Positions 1 through 9,491 of a stretch of DNA of 29,654 bases are shown here, one piece after another. Source of the stretch: CAYSXS01 sp043817345 (lineage in GTDB: Bacteria; Patescibacteriota; Patescibacteriia; UBA2196); the NCBI GenBank assembly GCA_043817345.1, contig JBDRGZ010000026.1:1-29654 (forward strand), in the 5' to 3' direction. The notes beneath the pieces were generated by a model that was not told the origin of the DNA, made no database searches, and saw only the letters and a program-made list of their open reading frames with translations. The translations under genes were made by a program, and so were the position numbers. The first letter of the stretch is position 1, and each line of letters starts with the position of its first letter.

Positions 1-136
1 ATTCCTTTTGTATTTTTGTGCAAGTTGAGGGCATAGCAGGAATGATTAAAATCTATTTTATTCTAATTTAAAGATATCATATATATGTGGCTGGGGGCAA
101 GGGTTTGTGGGTTGATGTGTTAGTTTTATGTTTTTT

Positions 137-166
137 TTGACAAATATACCTGTTTTCTGTTAAAAT
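137..166 (+). promoter_or_regulatory. Sigma70-type promoter of rpsU
   Basis: A consensus -35 TTGACA lies at 137-142 and a -10 TAAAAT at 161-166, with an 18-nt spacer and a TG one base upstream of the -10 (extended -10). The predicted start near 173 gives a leader of about 40 nt ending in the AAAGGAG ribosome site at about 198-204. The remainder of 1-211 shows no convincing gene. Confidence 0.75.
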
Positions 167-211
167 TCAAGGTGAATATATATATAAAACTCTTAAGAAA
201 GGAGTAAATTT

Positions 212-463
212 ATGGCAGTTGAAGTAAAAAGAAAAGGAAATGAATCAAGTGAATCACTATTAAGACGGTTTCAAGATAAAATCAAAAGAAGCCGTACTTT
301 GAATGCAGTGAAAAGGAATTTTTTTCATCATAAAAAAATTAGTAAAACACAAGCAAGACAAGATGCTTTGGTTAGAAAATATAACCGGGCTAAAAGGGAA
401 TTTATGATTAAAACTGGAAAATTACCTGAGCCAAGTGCTAGAGGTGGTTTCAAAAGAAGATGA
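212..463 (+). CDS. rpsU: 30S ribosomal protein bS21
   Basis: This 83-residue, strongly basic protein matches bS21, the small-subunit protein near the 16S rRNA 3' end that contacts the anti-Shine-Dalgarno region and assists initiation. The N-terminal VEVKRKGNESSESLLRRF segment, the central basic helix (residues about 24-45) and the Arg/Lys-rich tail ending GGFKRR are typical. It is slightly longer than the E. coli protein (71 residues). The ATG is set by a good Shine-Dalgarno (AAAGGAG, about 8 nt upstream), one of only two clear ones in the window. It has its own consensus promoter and appears monocistronic, since a repeat-filled gap separates it from yqeY. The stop is TGA. Confidence 0.95.
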   Translation: MAVEVKRKGNESSESLLRRFQDKIKRSRTLNAVKRNFFHHKKISKTQARQDALVRKYNRAKREFMIKTGKLPEPSARGGFKRR

Positions 464-470
464 ATTTAAA

Positions 471-626
471 TGTCATCCTGAGCGACCTTTATAGTTGTTA
501 GGAGTCGAAAGATCTGTTTTGGTTGGTTGCGTTGGAAATATTTATATCTTAAAAAAGTTATAATTTTAGAAATAAACAAATAAATAGATTCTTCACCTTT
601 CGACAAGCTCAAGGTTCAGAATGACA
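471..626. repeat. Dispersed TGTCATCCTGA repeat block, inverted ends
   Basis: The left end (471-515) is a 45-nt unit beginning TGTCATCCTGAGCGAC and ending GTCGAAAGATCT. The right end (583-626) finishes AGAATGACA, so the block is bounded by an inverted TGTCAT/ATGACA pair. The 45-nt unit recurs at 1154-1197 (minus), 16094-16138 (minus) and 21264-21308 (plus). The block fills most of the rpsU-yqeY gap and runs to within 11 nt of the yqeY start. Confidence 0.75.
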
Positions 627-636
627 TTATCCACTT

Positions 637-1086
637 ATGTTTAAAGAGAAATTAAATGTAGAATTGAAAGAATTTTTAAAAAATAAAGATACTGAGAAAG
701 TAACTCTTTTAAGAATGATTTTATCAGCTTTCCAAAACGAAGCTATTGCTAAGAAGAAGCAGGAAGAAGGTTTAAATGAAGAAGAAGAAATTCAAATTTT
801 AAAAAGGGAAGTTAAAAAGAGAAAAGATTCTATTGAACAATATACAAGTGGTGGAAGACAGGATCTAGCTGATAAAGAAAAACAAGAATTAGACTTTATT
901 CAAAAATATTTACCAGAGGAAATGTCAGAAGAAGAAATTAAGAAAATTGTTGAAGAAGTTATTACTTCTATGGGTGAAGTAGCACCTAGTCAGTTTGGTC
1001 AGATTATGAGTCAAGTTATGGCTAAAACAAAAGGACAGGCTGATGGAAATTTAGTTAGCAAAATTGTAAGAGAAATGGTAAAATAA
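637..1086 (+). CDS. YqeY family protein (GatB/YqeY domain)
   Basis: This 149-residue protein has the usual full YqeY length. It opens with a helix ending LLRMILSAFQNEAIAKKK, carries the EEIQILKREVKKRKDSIEQY helix, and ends with the compact helical tail seen in YqeY and in the C-terminal domain of GatB (IKKIVEEVI, MGQ/SQFGQIM, ADGNLVSKIVREM). In GatB this domain binds tRNA, and free-standing YqeY proteins are thought to act on tRNA-linked amidotransfer, but their role is unproven. The rpsU-yqeY order is common in bacteria. No Shine-Dalgarno precedes the ATG, and a dispersed repeat abuts it. Confidence 0.9.
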   Translation: MFKEKLNVELKEFLKNKDTEKVTLLRMILSAFQNEAIAKKKQEEGLNEEEEIQILKREVKKRKDSIEQYTSGGRQDLADKEKQELDFIQKYLPEEMSEEEIKKIVEEVITSMGEVAPSQFGQIMSQVMAKTKGQADGNLVSKIVREMVK

Positions 1087-1153
1087 GAGTATTAAATAGT
1101 TAAAGTTTTTGGGTGTTAGAAATTAGAACTTAGTATATATTGATTAAAAAACA

Positions 1154-1197
1154 AATCCTTCGGCTCATCGCAACCATAAAAGTCGCTCAGGATGACT
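1154..1197 (-). repeat. Copy of the 45-nt dispersed repeat, minus orientation
   Basis: Read on the minus strand it gives GTCATCCTGAGCGACTTTTA followed by GTTGCGATGAGCCGAAGGAT, matching the units at 471-515, 16094-16138 and 21264-21308. It sits in the 133-nt gap before the giant surface-protein gene. A TTAGAA-rich stretch (about 1111-1136) precedes it. Confidence 0.75.
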
Positions 1198-1219
1198 AAA
1201 AAAATAAATAATATAATCC

Positions 1220-4200
1220 ATGCTCAGAAGGCAAAATAAAAAGTTTTTGTCATATTTATTTGTTATACTATTTTTAGTAAGCGTTTTTGGATTAGCGCTT
1301 TTTTGTTTTGCTCCACAAGTTTTAGCTCAAGGAGAACAATATGAAAGTAATGTTGATCAATTAATTTTACCTGGCATGGGAGTAAAAGTAGGTATAGTTA
1401 AAACAGTAGTTAATATTATTAATGTCTTTTTGGGCCTTTTAGGTCTCATAGCTGTCATTTTAATTATCTATGCTGGCTTTATTTGGATGACATCGCAAGG
1501 TAGAGCTGAAAGAGTTGAAAAAGCCAGGAAGATTATCATTAATGCGATTATTGGTCTTGTAATTATTCTTCTGTCATATTTAATTGTTAGAACAGTTATG
1601 AGTTTTGTTCTAGGTTGGGCAGAAGGAGTAGTTAATCCTGATCCAGTGGCTGAATGTACTGCTGGAGCAACTAGACCAGCCCCAGCTTGTCAAAGGTGTA
1701 GTGGTTCAGGTTTATGGATTGATGTAAACAACAACAGCATAGATGGTTGTGGAGGAAATTTAGACGATGATTTTGTTATTAACCAAATAGATACAAATAA
1801 TGTAGATGGTAATCCAGCTGATAATGTTCGACTATGTTCTAATGTACAAACAATATTTAATAACTCAATTAACACAGCATCAGTTGATGCAGTTAAGGGT
1901 TCAGATTTAAAGATTGTTAAAGTAGAAAATGGAATAGAAGATCAAATATCACAAGCAGGTAATTGGAAAAACAGTGGAAAATATTTAAATTTTAAACAAA
2001 CCTCCTTGTATGCAGAAGATTCAGAATACAAAATATATATTCCAAAATCATTAAAGAACAATAATGGAAAGATGTTGTCTGACTGTTTAGCAAGTCCAAA
2101 TTGTTCAAGTAGTGGTACAAATTTTGTTTGGACTTTTAACACAGGTAAAGAAACAGATGAACAAAAACCTACAGTCATAAGTACAAAACCTGTTGATCAA
2201 GAAATATTAGTCCCCTTGTCTCCATATGTAAAAATTAGGTTTGACGAAGATATAGATGCAACAACTGTGGAAACAGACAGTGTTCAAGTTTTCGATAGTG
2301 GTGGAAATTTAGTAAGTTCTTTAACAGAATTTAATATTACTTCTAGGCAGGTAAGTTTTAGCTTCATAAATGATTTAAATGAATTTGAAACATATGAAAT
2401 TAGAGTAAGAGGTATTTCAGATTTATGTAATAATACAATGGATAATTATGAATTTTCTTTTACTACGGGTGACCAACACACCTCAGTAAATTCAAATTAT
2501 CCAAAAGGCACTAATATATGTCCAGATGAAAAGATACTATTTAACTTTTCAACTTCAATGGAAGGGACAACAATAACCTTTAGTTTGTTTGATGGTGTTG
2601 ATAGAAAAAAGGTTGTTTTAATGCCTGGCGAAATAACTAAGTCTGTGCCTGATTTTGGTGAATTAAAAATGATAGATAATGATTTTACAGCATATGAGTT
2701 TTCCCCAGCTTCATTGTTGGAGATGAACACAGCCTATCATACCTATGTAGAAACAGATAAACAGATTGATCAAGATGGAACATATCTAGAATATGATTGG
2801 ACGTTTGAAACATCTACTCAAGAAAGTTGTTCTTGCTCACCATATGTCTCATATTTAAAACCAGGTAAGGGTGGGCCAGGACAATGCTTTACAATATTTG
2901 GTAGATGTTTTGTTGGCAAAGATTCATATAGCTCTGTACCTGCATATATTAATTTTAATAATCAACCAGTAGCTATACAGGCTGGCACTTGGGATAACAG
3001 AAGTATTGTTGCTACTGCACCAAACAGTTTAACAATGGATGGGGAAGATCCAAGAAAAGTTCCAATTTCAGTTACAGTTAGACAAAGCCAATCAAGCAAA
3101 GATGTTGAAAGTAACATAAAAGATTTCTATGTTACCACTAATGAAGAGGCCACAGGCCCTTGTCTGTATGCTTTAAGCCCAAGTTCAGGGAAAGTTAATA
3201 GTAAAGTTACTGCTAAAGGTACTCGGTTTGGGACAACCCCAGGAGAAGTAGTTTTTTCTTTAGCACAAGTTACTACTGTTGCAGCTGGTAATTGGAATAT
3301 TACTGAAATAGAAACAACGGTTCCAGGTTTAGCACAAAGCGGTAATGTTGTTGTTAAAGATTCTGCTAGTAAAGTAAGTAACCCAATATATTTTGATGTA
3401 CGTAGTGATTATGAATCAGAACAGTTTTTGAATGTAATAAATGATTCACGTTGTGAAATGGATGGTAGCAGTATTTCTGTCTTTCCATCACCAAACCCAA
3501 AACGTGGTGCTTCTGATGTGTGTAAAAATGCAGTTATCTCTGCTAGGTTTAATAAACACTTAAATCCAGGCTCGGTTAATGTACAAAATATACAAATCAA
3601 GGCATGCTCAATTGGAAGTGATGAAGCAGAAGAATGTACACAAGCAATTGCAGGTGGTTTTTCTATTTTTATACATGACACGGACGAAAAAGCACAAGGT
3701 GGTTTTTCTTTTATCCCATCAAGTTTAGATAAAGATAGATTTTATGAAATAACATTAAGAAGAGGAATATTGGCTGAAGACGGATCTACATTAAGAAGTG
3801 ATTACAGTTGGTATTTTAAAACAGTAGATTCAGATAATTTATGTGATTTGAAATATGTGGGTGTCTCACCTCCTTCATATTTTTCCCGTACAAATGGAGA
3901 ACAAATACCATATACTGCAAAAGCTTTTGGTGATAACTGTATTGAAATTGCTGCAAATAGTATGAGCTGGACATGGGATTCATCTGACCCAACTATTGCT
4001 ACAATCAGTTCTTCTAATAATAATATGGCCACAACCACGGTTGTGGGTGGCGAGACTGTGGGGGAAACAATGATTTCAGCTACAGTTCTAGGTAAAGAAG
4101 ATGAAGGTAAATTAAGGTATAACCCAAACAGTTGTGCAAAAAATACTGATTGCCTTGACTATTACCGCGATGGTTCATATATGTGTGCTGGCAGTACATG

Positions 4201-6976
4201 TGATATTGCAACTAAACGTTGTAAACCAGTTATACATAATTTAAGTCCAGATGAAGGACCTGCTGGTAGATGGATAACAGTCCATGGTTGCTATTTTGAA
4301 TCCAACAAAGGCACAGGAAAAGTAACATTTGGAGATAAGGAAGCAAGCTATCCATGTGATGTTTCATGGGATGATACACAGATAATTGTAGGAGTTCCAA
4401 CAGATGCTGGTGATTCTGTTAAAGTAGAAACAGCACATCAGCTATTAAGTAATATACAATCTTTTGACGTACAAAATAACTGTAATGGAGTTGTTTTTTC
4501 TGAAGGAAAATACCCCGGAATATGTAGTCTCACACCAGATAAACAAATTGAAAATGCGCCGATTACTTTAAAAGGAGAAAATCTTTTCCTTAAAGTAACA
4601 GGTGATCAGAATAATAACGAAAATATGGATGATTGTGAAAAAGATGATCAGAATTGTGATAATGACCAAACAGCTTGCGAAGAAAATTTCAATTATACAG
4701 AAATTGGATATGCAAGTTCTGGTAACCCAAACTGTTGTGGGGATGATTCGTTAGAACAATATTTAGATGAATCTAGTGGTAGGTTTTGTACTGAAGATGA
4801 AACTCCAATTTGTTGTTCAACAGCTTTAGCTAGAGTTAAAGATGGTAAATGTGTAAATAGTTGTGATTCAAGCGCACCTATTGCTCATAGGTTGTTTATT
4901 AACACCACAGAGGTTAAAGAAATAGATATTTGGGAGCAAGGTGGCTGGGGAGAACAAGATAAAATTAAAGCAAATGTTCCTGATGGTATAACTTCAGGAG
5001 ATGTTAAGGTTGAACTTTTAGGTTGTCCAAGTAATAGTATATATCTTTCAGTTATTGGTGAATCTTGCGATGATGGTTCAGTTGTTAATCAATGCTCAGC
5101 TACACAAAGCATGTGTGGTAGAGGATTGGTTTGTAACAGTACAACATGTGTATGTGAAGAACCGGTTGTTCCAGAAGCAGAAAAAATATCAATTTTAGAC
5201 AAACAACCTACAGGAGAAAATAATTGTACAAATTTATCTTCCAGTATTTTGTTTAGCCAAACAATAAAAGCAGGTTCTTTAAATGATAATATTAAACTAT
5301 GGAAAGCCAACGCAAAGAATACTGGAGAATGTATTGTAAAACAAGATGAAGTGTCTATTAAAAAGAAAGAGAATTGGTTAAGTAAAATATTTAATGGATT
5401 TTCAAAATTAATTAAAACAGCCTTTGCTCAAACAAATGAGTATTGGTGCCCGGTTAGTTTTGGTTTAAATTCAGAAAAAGTTAAATATGGTGAAGAGTCT
5501 TGTACTAATCAAAACGAAAGTGATTGTTCTAGAATTAAGATATTGCCACAAGGTTCATTTAAGGTAAATTCTGAATATATGGTAACAGTTACAGGTAGCG
5601 TGAATGGAATTGAAGGCATTTTTGGTGGTGTTTTAAATAGTAATAGATCATGGACTTTTTCAACTACAGCTGATGCTAAAGTTTGTAAGATAACAAAAGT
5701 AGAGATTACCCCAGGTACATATACTTTTACTGAGCCAAATATATCAGTGCCATTTGTAGCTAAAGCAATGAGTGGTAGTCAAGAGATAGAAACAACTAAT
5801 GATTATGCTTTTGAATGGGAGTGGTCTAAAAAAGATAACGATAGTGTAATTAAAATAGAAGATGGAACTAAAAGTAATGAAAAAGAAATATCTGCCAGTG
5901 GTTTAAAAAACGGGAGAGCTAATGTATATGCCACAGCATTAATTGTAGATAATTCTACAACAAGGGATAAGTGGGAGAAAAAAGTTGGTTCAGCTGCAGT
6001 AACAGTCTTTTTGTGTGAAAACCCAGTAAAAATTAAAGATGATAAAACAACAAGTAAATATGAAACAATGTATTGTAAAGATGGTACTCAATTGCCAGAT
6101 TTAACTTCTACCAATGGAATAGATACACCTACTACACAAAGTCCTCTTTTAGCAGAAAAGTTTTTAGTTTTTAATGATGATTCAGGTGATGCAATTGGAA
6201 TTAGAGTATATAAAAATACAGAAAAGTTAAGTTCAGATGAATGGTATAATACCAAAGTACCAAACCCATCAACTTCATTACAAAAAGTAGAGATTGATGG
6301 ATATGATGCAGTCAGATCAGGTAGAACCGTATATGTTACAGCAGCTAACCATATTGGAAGTAATGTATATTATAATATGTACATCATGTCATATAATGAT
6401 GGTGCTTCAAATAATGTAACAAATATCCTCTCACAACTTATTAATAACTGGCAGTTTAATAATAATATAACAGATTTTGATAAAAGAGACGCTTTGCATA
6501 ATGATGTTAAACGGCTATATGATTTAGGTGATCTCGTCAGCTATTTAGAAAAATATAAAACAGATAATGGTTTTTATCCAAAAATTGAAGCAGGCTCATA
6601 TGTTCAATATAAAACAACATCTGCTTGGCCTTCTTGGAACAATGAATTAGGTAAAATATTAAAGGAAACACTACCTGATGATCCGATTAATGCTTTTGTT
6701 GATTGTCCTACTGGATATGATCAAGCCAGTTGCTGGCATCATGTTACAAGAGATTTTACTTGTCCAGATGGATCACATATATATCAATATAGATATAATA
6801 TATCTGATGGCAGTTTTGAATTGTATGCTAATATGGAATATAAAGATGCTAATTGGTCTGATACTGATTTTAATGTTGTAGATAGAGTCAATAATGATAG
6901 CTGTACAGATTTATCAATTACTTTACCAAATATACCAGGGAATAAGAAAATAAAAGACAAAATATATGTTCGATAA
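1220..6976 (+). CDS. Giant surface protein: T4SS-pilin-like N-terminus, Ig/TIG domains, GspG-like tail
   Basis: The 1918-residue product starts with a signal/membrane segment ending APQVLAQG (residues about 10-36). A two-helix hydrophobic region (about 58-135, with IIYAGFIWMTSQGR) resembles the T4SS/VirB2-type pilin domain often seen in CPR. The rest is predicted extracellular: SbsA/Big_5-like Ig domains (about 315-425 and 765-870), IPT/TIG-like domains (about 540-640, 646-730 and 1002-1090), a Cys-rich stretch (about 1125-1215), and further Ig-like repeats. The last 165 residues (LVSYLEKYKTDNGFYPKIE onward) resemble the C-terminal part of GspG-type pseudopilins. No sortase motif or S-layer anchor was seen, so attachment is probably through the N-terminal helices. 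The ATG overlaps no Shine-Dalgarno. It overlaps the next gene by 11 nt, suggesting coupling. Adhesion or host contact is an inference. Confidence 0.8.
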   Translation: MLRRQNKKFLSYLFVILFLVSVFGLALFCFAPQVLAQGEQYESNVDQLILPGMGVKVGIVKTVVNIINVFLGLLGLIAVILIIYAGFIWMTSQGRAERVEKARKIIINAIIGLVIILLSYLIVRTVMSFVLGWAEGVVNPDPVAECTAGATRPAPACQRCSGSGLWIDVNNNSIDGCGGNLDDDFVINQIDTNNVDGNPADNVRLCSNVQTIFNNSINTASVDAVKGSDLKIVKVENGIEDQISQAGNWKNSGKYLNFKQTSLYAEDSEYKIYIPKSLKNNNGKMLSDCLASPNCSSSGTNFVWTFNTGKETDEQKPTVISTKPVDQEILVPLSPYVKIRFDEDIDATTVETDSVQVFDSGGNLVSSLTEFNITSRQVSFSFINDLNEFETYEIRVRGISDLCNNTMDNYEFSFTTGDQHTSVNSNYPKGTNICPDEKILFNFSTSMEGTTITFSLFDGVDRKKVVLMPGEITKSVPDFGELKMIDNDFTAYEFSPASLLEMNTAYHTYVETDKQIDQDGTYLEYDWTFETSTQESCSCSPYVSYLKPGKGGPGQCFTIFGRCFVGKDSYSSVPAYINFNNQPVAIQAGTWDNRSIVATAPNSLTMDGEDPRKVPISVTVRQSQSSKDVESNIKDFYVTTNEEATGPCLYALSPSSGKVNSKVTAKGTRFGTTPGEVVFSLAQVTTVAAGNWNITEIETTVPGLAQSGNVVVKDSASKVSNPIYFDVRSDYESEQFLNVINDSRCEMDGSSISVFPSPNPKRGASDVCKNAVISARFNKHLNPGSVNVQNIQIKACSIGSDEAEECTQAIAGGFSIFIHDTDEKAQGGFSFIPSSLDKDRFYEITLRRGILAEDGSTLRSDYSWYFKTVDSDNLCDLKYVGVSPPSYFSRTNGEQIPYTAKAFGDNCIEIAANSMSWTWDSSDPTIATISSSNNNMATTTVVGGETVGETMISATVLGKEDEGKLRYNPNSCAKNTDCLDYYRDGSYMCAGSTCDIATKRCKPVIHNLSPDEGPAGRWITVHGCYFESNKGTGKVTFGDKEASYPCDVSWDDTQIIVGVPTDAGDSVKVETAHQLLSNIQSFDVQNNCNGVVFSEGKYPGICSLTPDKQIENAPITLKGENLFLKVTGDQNNNENMDDCEKDDQNCDNDQTACEENFNYTEIGYASSGNPNCCGDDSLEQYLDESSGRFCTEDETPICCSTALARVKDGKCVNSCDSSAPIAHRLFINTTEVKEIDIWEQGGWGEQDKIKANVPDGITSGDVKVELLGCPSNSIYLSVIGESCDDGSVVNQCSATQSMCGRGLVCNSTTCVCEEPVVPEAEKISILDKQPTGENNCTNLSSSILFSQTIKAGSLNDNIKLWKANAKNTGECIVKQDEVSIKKKENWLSKIFNGFSKLIKTAFAQTNEYWCPVSFGLNSEKVKYGEESCTNQNESDCSRIKILPQGSFKVNSEYMVTVTGSVNGIEGIFGGVLNSNRSWTFSTTADAKVCKITKVEITPGTYTFTEPNISVPFVAKAMSGSQEIETTNDYAFEWEWSKKDNDSVIKIEDGTKSNEKEISASGLKNGRANVYATALIVDNSTTRDKWEKKVGSAAVTVFLCENPVKIKDDKTTSKYETMYCKDGTQLPDLTSTNGIDTPTTQSPLLAEKFLVFNDDSGDAIGIRVYKNTEKLSSDEWYNTKVPNPSTSLQKVEIDGYDAVRSGRTVYVTAANHIGSNVYYNMYIMSYNDGASNNVTNILSQLINNWQFNNNITDFDKRDALHNDVKRLYDLGDLVSYLEKYKTDNGFYPKIEAGSYVQYKTTSAWPSWNNELGKILKETLPDDPINAFVDCPTGYDQASCWHHVTRDFTCPDGSHIYQYRYNISDGSFELYANMEYKDANWSDTDFNVVDRVNNDSCTDLSITLPNIPGNKKIKDKIYVR

Positions 6977-8264
6977 TAAACAGACAAATCAAAATCCACC
7001 AAATAACCAAGCACAAGATAGTTCTATTGACGAAGATCTACAAAATACAGGTCCGAGTGTTAATTTGCAGAATATTAATAAAGATAAAGAATTTCCGTTT
7101 AAGAAAGTTGATCAAGCACCCAGTTCTTTGCAAGAACTTGCTACAGAAGATATTTTTTCTAAAACTGATGAAGGAGAAATTAATACAGTAGCTAAGCCAC
7201 TTGATTTTAACAACCAGCAACAAGCTCCTGTTGTTAATACGCCACCAAGTTTAGGAATGCAAGATCAACAAAAAGACAATACAACAGTAGAAGATTTATC
7301 TCCTGAAGTTAATTTAATGCAGAAAACAGGTAAAAAATCTAACGTCCTTATGACAGTTATCATAGTAGTCTTAGCGGTTGTTTTGCTTTCCTTGGCTGGT
7401 TTTTGGGTTTATTCAAAATATGCAAACAATGAAGAAGAAACATTTGAAGAGTTTGGTTTAGAAACAGAAGAACAGAATTTTAATGACATGCTAAAAGATT
7501 TTAGTAATACTTTAGACGAACAACCAGCTCCAGAACCTGTACCAGAAGAACCAGTGGATATAATTGAAAAACCAGTCCCGAGTACTCGGGATGATTCAGA
7601 TGGAGATGGTTTAATTGATAACGAAGAAATATCTTTAGGAACTAATCCAAAACGTTTTGATTCTGATTTTGATGGACTTTCAGATTATGATGAAGTTAAA
7701 ACATATTTTACTGATCCAGCTGATGTAGATTCAGATAAAGATGGATATTTAGATGGAGTAGAAGTAGATAAAGGATATAATCCACTAGGTCCAGGTAAAT
7801 TAAATCCAGATGAGGAAGAAAAAAATATTGAATTGAAAGAATATCTAGATAATGAGAATAACTTTCAAATTAGTTATCCATCTAATTGGTATTACAAGAA
7901 GTTCACAGATGGGGATGTTATAATAAGTTTTGACCAAGCCTCTAGTTTGTCTGAATTAGATTCAGATATATCTAAACATAAATTTAGTATTTCATTGGTT
8001 GAAAATAACAATAAAAATGTTGATGCAAGCGAATGGTTGGAAGTATATTATGCTGGCATAGAATTTACAGACAAAAAATATATTAATATAGATACATACT
8101 ATGATGCAGTACAAACAGCCCAAGCCCCAACAATTGGTGATGATGTTTTAGAAACACATCTAATAAGAGATAATTTGGTTTATATATTTAGATTGGTCGA
8201 TGGTAACGCCAATGACAAAGAAAGTTATAATCAAATTATTCTTAGTTTTAAATTTTTAAAGTAA
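6966..8264 (+). CDS. Single-pass membrane protein with TSP3 calcium-binding repeats
   Basis: This 432-residue protein has a long polar, Gln/Asn-rich cytoplasmic N-terminus (about 1-120), one membrane helix (about 125-150, VLMTVIIVVLAVVLLSLAGF), an acidic/proline linker, then three thrombospondin-type-3-like units (about 208-278). These carry DSDGDGLIDNEE, DSDFDGLSDYDE and DSDKDGYLDGVE, each with the Asp ladder expected to bind Ca2+. A C-terminal domain (about 295-432, with ISYPSNWYYKKF) recalls PsbP-like or lipoprotein-type beta folds. The start lies inside the preceding gene and no ribosome site is seen, so translation is probably coupled. The next gene, with the same architecture, starts 1 nt after this stop. 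A 16-bp perfect palindrome at 7576-7591 encodes part of the linker just before the first TSP3 unit. Confidence 0.8.
   Translation: MFDNKQTNQNPPNNQAQDSSIDEDLQNTGPSVNLQNINKDKEFPFKKVDQAPSSLQELATEDIFSKTDEGEINTVAKPLDFNNQQQAPVVNTPPSLGMQDQQKDNTTVEDLSPEVNLMQKTGKKSNVLMTVIIVVLAVVLLSLAGFWVYSKYANNEEETFEEFGLETEEQNFNDMLKDFSNTLDEQPAPEPVPEEPVDIIEKPVPSTRDDSDGDGLIDNEEISLGTNPKRFDSDFDGLSDYDEVKTYFTDPADVDSDKDGYLDGVEVDKGYNPLGPGKLNPDEEEKNIELKEYLDNENNFQISYPSNWYYKKFTDGDVIISFDQASSLSELDSDISKHKFSISLVENNNKNVDASEWLEVYYAGIEFTDKKYINIDTYYDAVQTAQAPTIGDDVLETHLIRDNLVYIFRLVDGNANDKESYNQIILSFKFLK
7576..7591. repeat. Perfect 16-bp palindrome inside the TSP3 gene
   Basis: TCCCGAGTACTCGGGA is its own reverse complement and is followed by TGAT. 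Related sequences occur in non-coding DNA at 16062-16079 (minus orientation, imperfect) and 27886-27908 (TCCCGAA, short loop, TTCGGGATGACA). It encodes the Pro-Ser-Thr-Arg-Asp part of the linker before the Ca2+-binding repeats. Confidence 0.7.
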
Positions 8265-8265
8265 T

Positions 8266-9486
8266 ATGCTAAAAAAAGAAAACAAAGAAGAAAATTCAAA
8301 TTTAGACAACAAAACAAAACAGGAAGCACTGGATACGGTTTCAGGTATTGAAAAAGGGGCAAGTAGTTTAAGGGATGCAAAGATTCATACAATGCCAGAT
8401 AAATTTTTAAAAAATTTACCTAAAATCAAAGTTAAAAAAAGTGGTAAAGGTATTTTACCTGGCAAAAAACCAAAGATTCTTAATAAGAGTTTGATTGTTG
8501 GCATAAGTGTTGGTTTGGTTTTCATAATAATCATGGCTTTGGCAGCGTGGTTTTTTGTGAGAAGTATAAATCAAACCCCAGAAGAAGATTTAAATTTGCA
8601 AACAATAGAAGATAGTCGTACTGGTGTGGAATCTCCTGACAACGCACAGAATGCAGCTGATATATGTTCACAAGATAAATGTGAAAATTGTAGTGAGGAC
8701 CAGTGTTTAATGTTTCAAGAAACTTGTCATTTAGAAGTTGTATATGAAGAATGTGAATATAATGCAAATGAGGAATGTGTTATTCAGAAATGTGTTACTG
8801 CACCATCGCAAATAAACAGGTATGATGAAGAATATTTTAATGAATATGATGAGTATGATGAACATGACGAGCTTTATAATAAGGAAGAAATAGTTGATGA
8901 GTTTGTATTAACAAAAGATTCTGACTACGATGGGTTAACTGATGTTGAAGAAGGTGTCTGGGGCACAGATCCTGATAATTTAGATACTGATAATGATTTA
9001 TATTTAGATGGTAAAGAATTAGGCAGTTTATACAGTCCTTTAGGTGTAAATAAAGCGCTGGAAGATGAAGATACGGCAGAAATTTTTGCTGATGAAGCAT
9101 TTGGTTATAGTTTTATATATCCAAAAGAATTTAGTTTAATTAAAGTGGATGGGCAGGAAGGAAATTTAATTATTCAATCACAAGATACTGAAGAGTTTTT
9201 TAATATTCTAATTTTAGATAATGAGACTGAGTTTGATAATGTAATAGAATGGTATTTATCTGATAAACCTAATTTAACTGAAAGTGATATTGAAGCAAAT
9301 AAACAAAAAACAGAATTAGGAGGTCAAGAGGCTATTAGGACAGAGGATGGATTGAATATTTATTCTTTGGTTGATGGAAGAATCTTTTTAGTTAGCTATA
9401 GTCCAAGTATGTCAAATGAACTAAATTTTGTAACAACATTTAATATGATGTTAAAAAGTTTTGAATTTTTTGAAAATCCTTTTTAA
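8266..9486 (+). CDS. Single-pass membrane protein with Cys-rich segment and TSP3 repeats
   Basis: This 406-residue protein has the same plan as its upstream neighbour. A basic cytoplasmic N-terminus (about 1-72) leads to one membrane helix (about 73-98, SLIVGISVGLVFIIIMALAAW). A Cys-rich stretch follows (about 133-177, with CSQDKCENCSEDQC), probably disulfide-linked outside the cell. A very acidic Tyr/Asp/Glu run (about 186-207) and two TSP3-like units (about 217-255, DSDYDGLTDVEE and DTDNDLYLDGKE) come next. The C-terminal domain (about 268-406, YSFIYPKEFSLIKVDG) resembles that of the preceding protein, suggesting tandem duplication and divergence. The 1-nt gap to the previous stop and lack of a ribosome site suggest coupled translation. 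Function is unknown; a calcium-dependent envelope role is inferred. Confidence 0.78.
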   Translation: MLKKENKEENSNLDNKTKQEALDTVSGIEKGASSLRDAKIHTMPDKFLKNLPKIKVKKSGKGILPGKKPKILNKSLIVGISVGLVFIIIMALAAWFFVRSINQTPEEDLNLQTIEDSRTGVESPDNAQNAADICSQDKCENCSEDQCLMFQETCHLEVVYEECEYNANEECVIQKCVTAPSQINRYDEEYFNEYDEYDEHDELYNKEEIVDEFVLTKDSDYDGLTDVEEGVWGTDPDNLDTDNDLYLDGKELGSLYSPLGVNKALEDEDTAEIFADEAFGYSFIYPKEFSLIKVDGQEGNLIIQSQDTEEFFNILILDNETEFDNVIEWYLSDKPNLTESDIEANKQKTELGGQEAIRTEDGLNIYSLVDGRIFLVSYSPSMSNELNFVTTFNMMLKSFEFFENPF

Positions 9487-9491
9487 TCTGT

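Noticed and set aside
1..45. Possible minus-strand gene start (ATG read leftward near 37-35)
   Set aside because: Only about 12 codons fit inside the window, with no ribosome site and no recognisable sequence.
1212..1217. TATAAT as the promoter of the giant surface-protein gene
   Set aside because: It ends 2 nt before the ATG, so a transcript from it would start inside the coding region, and no later in-frame start would keep the signal sequence.
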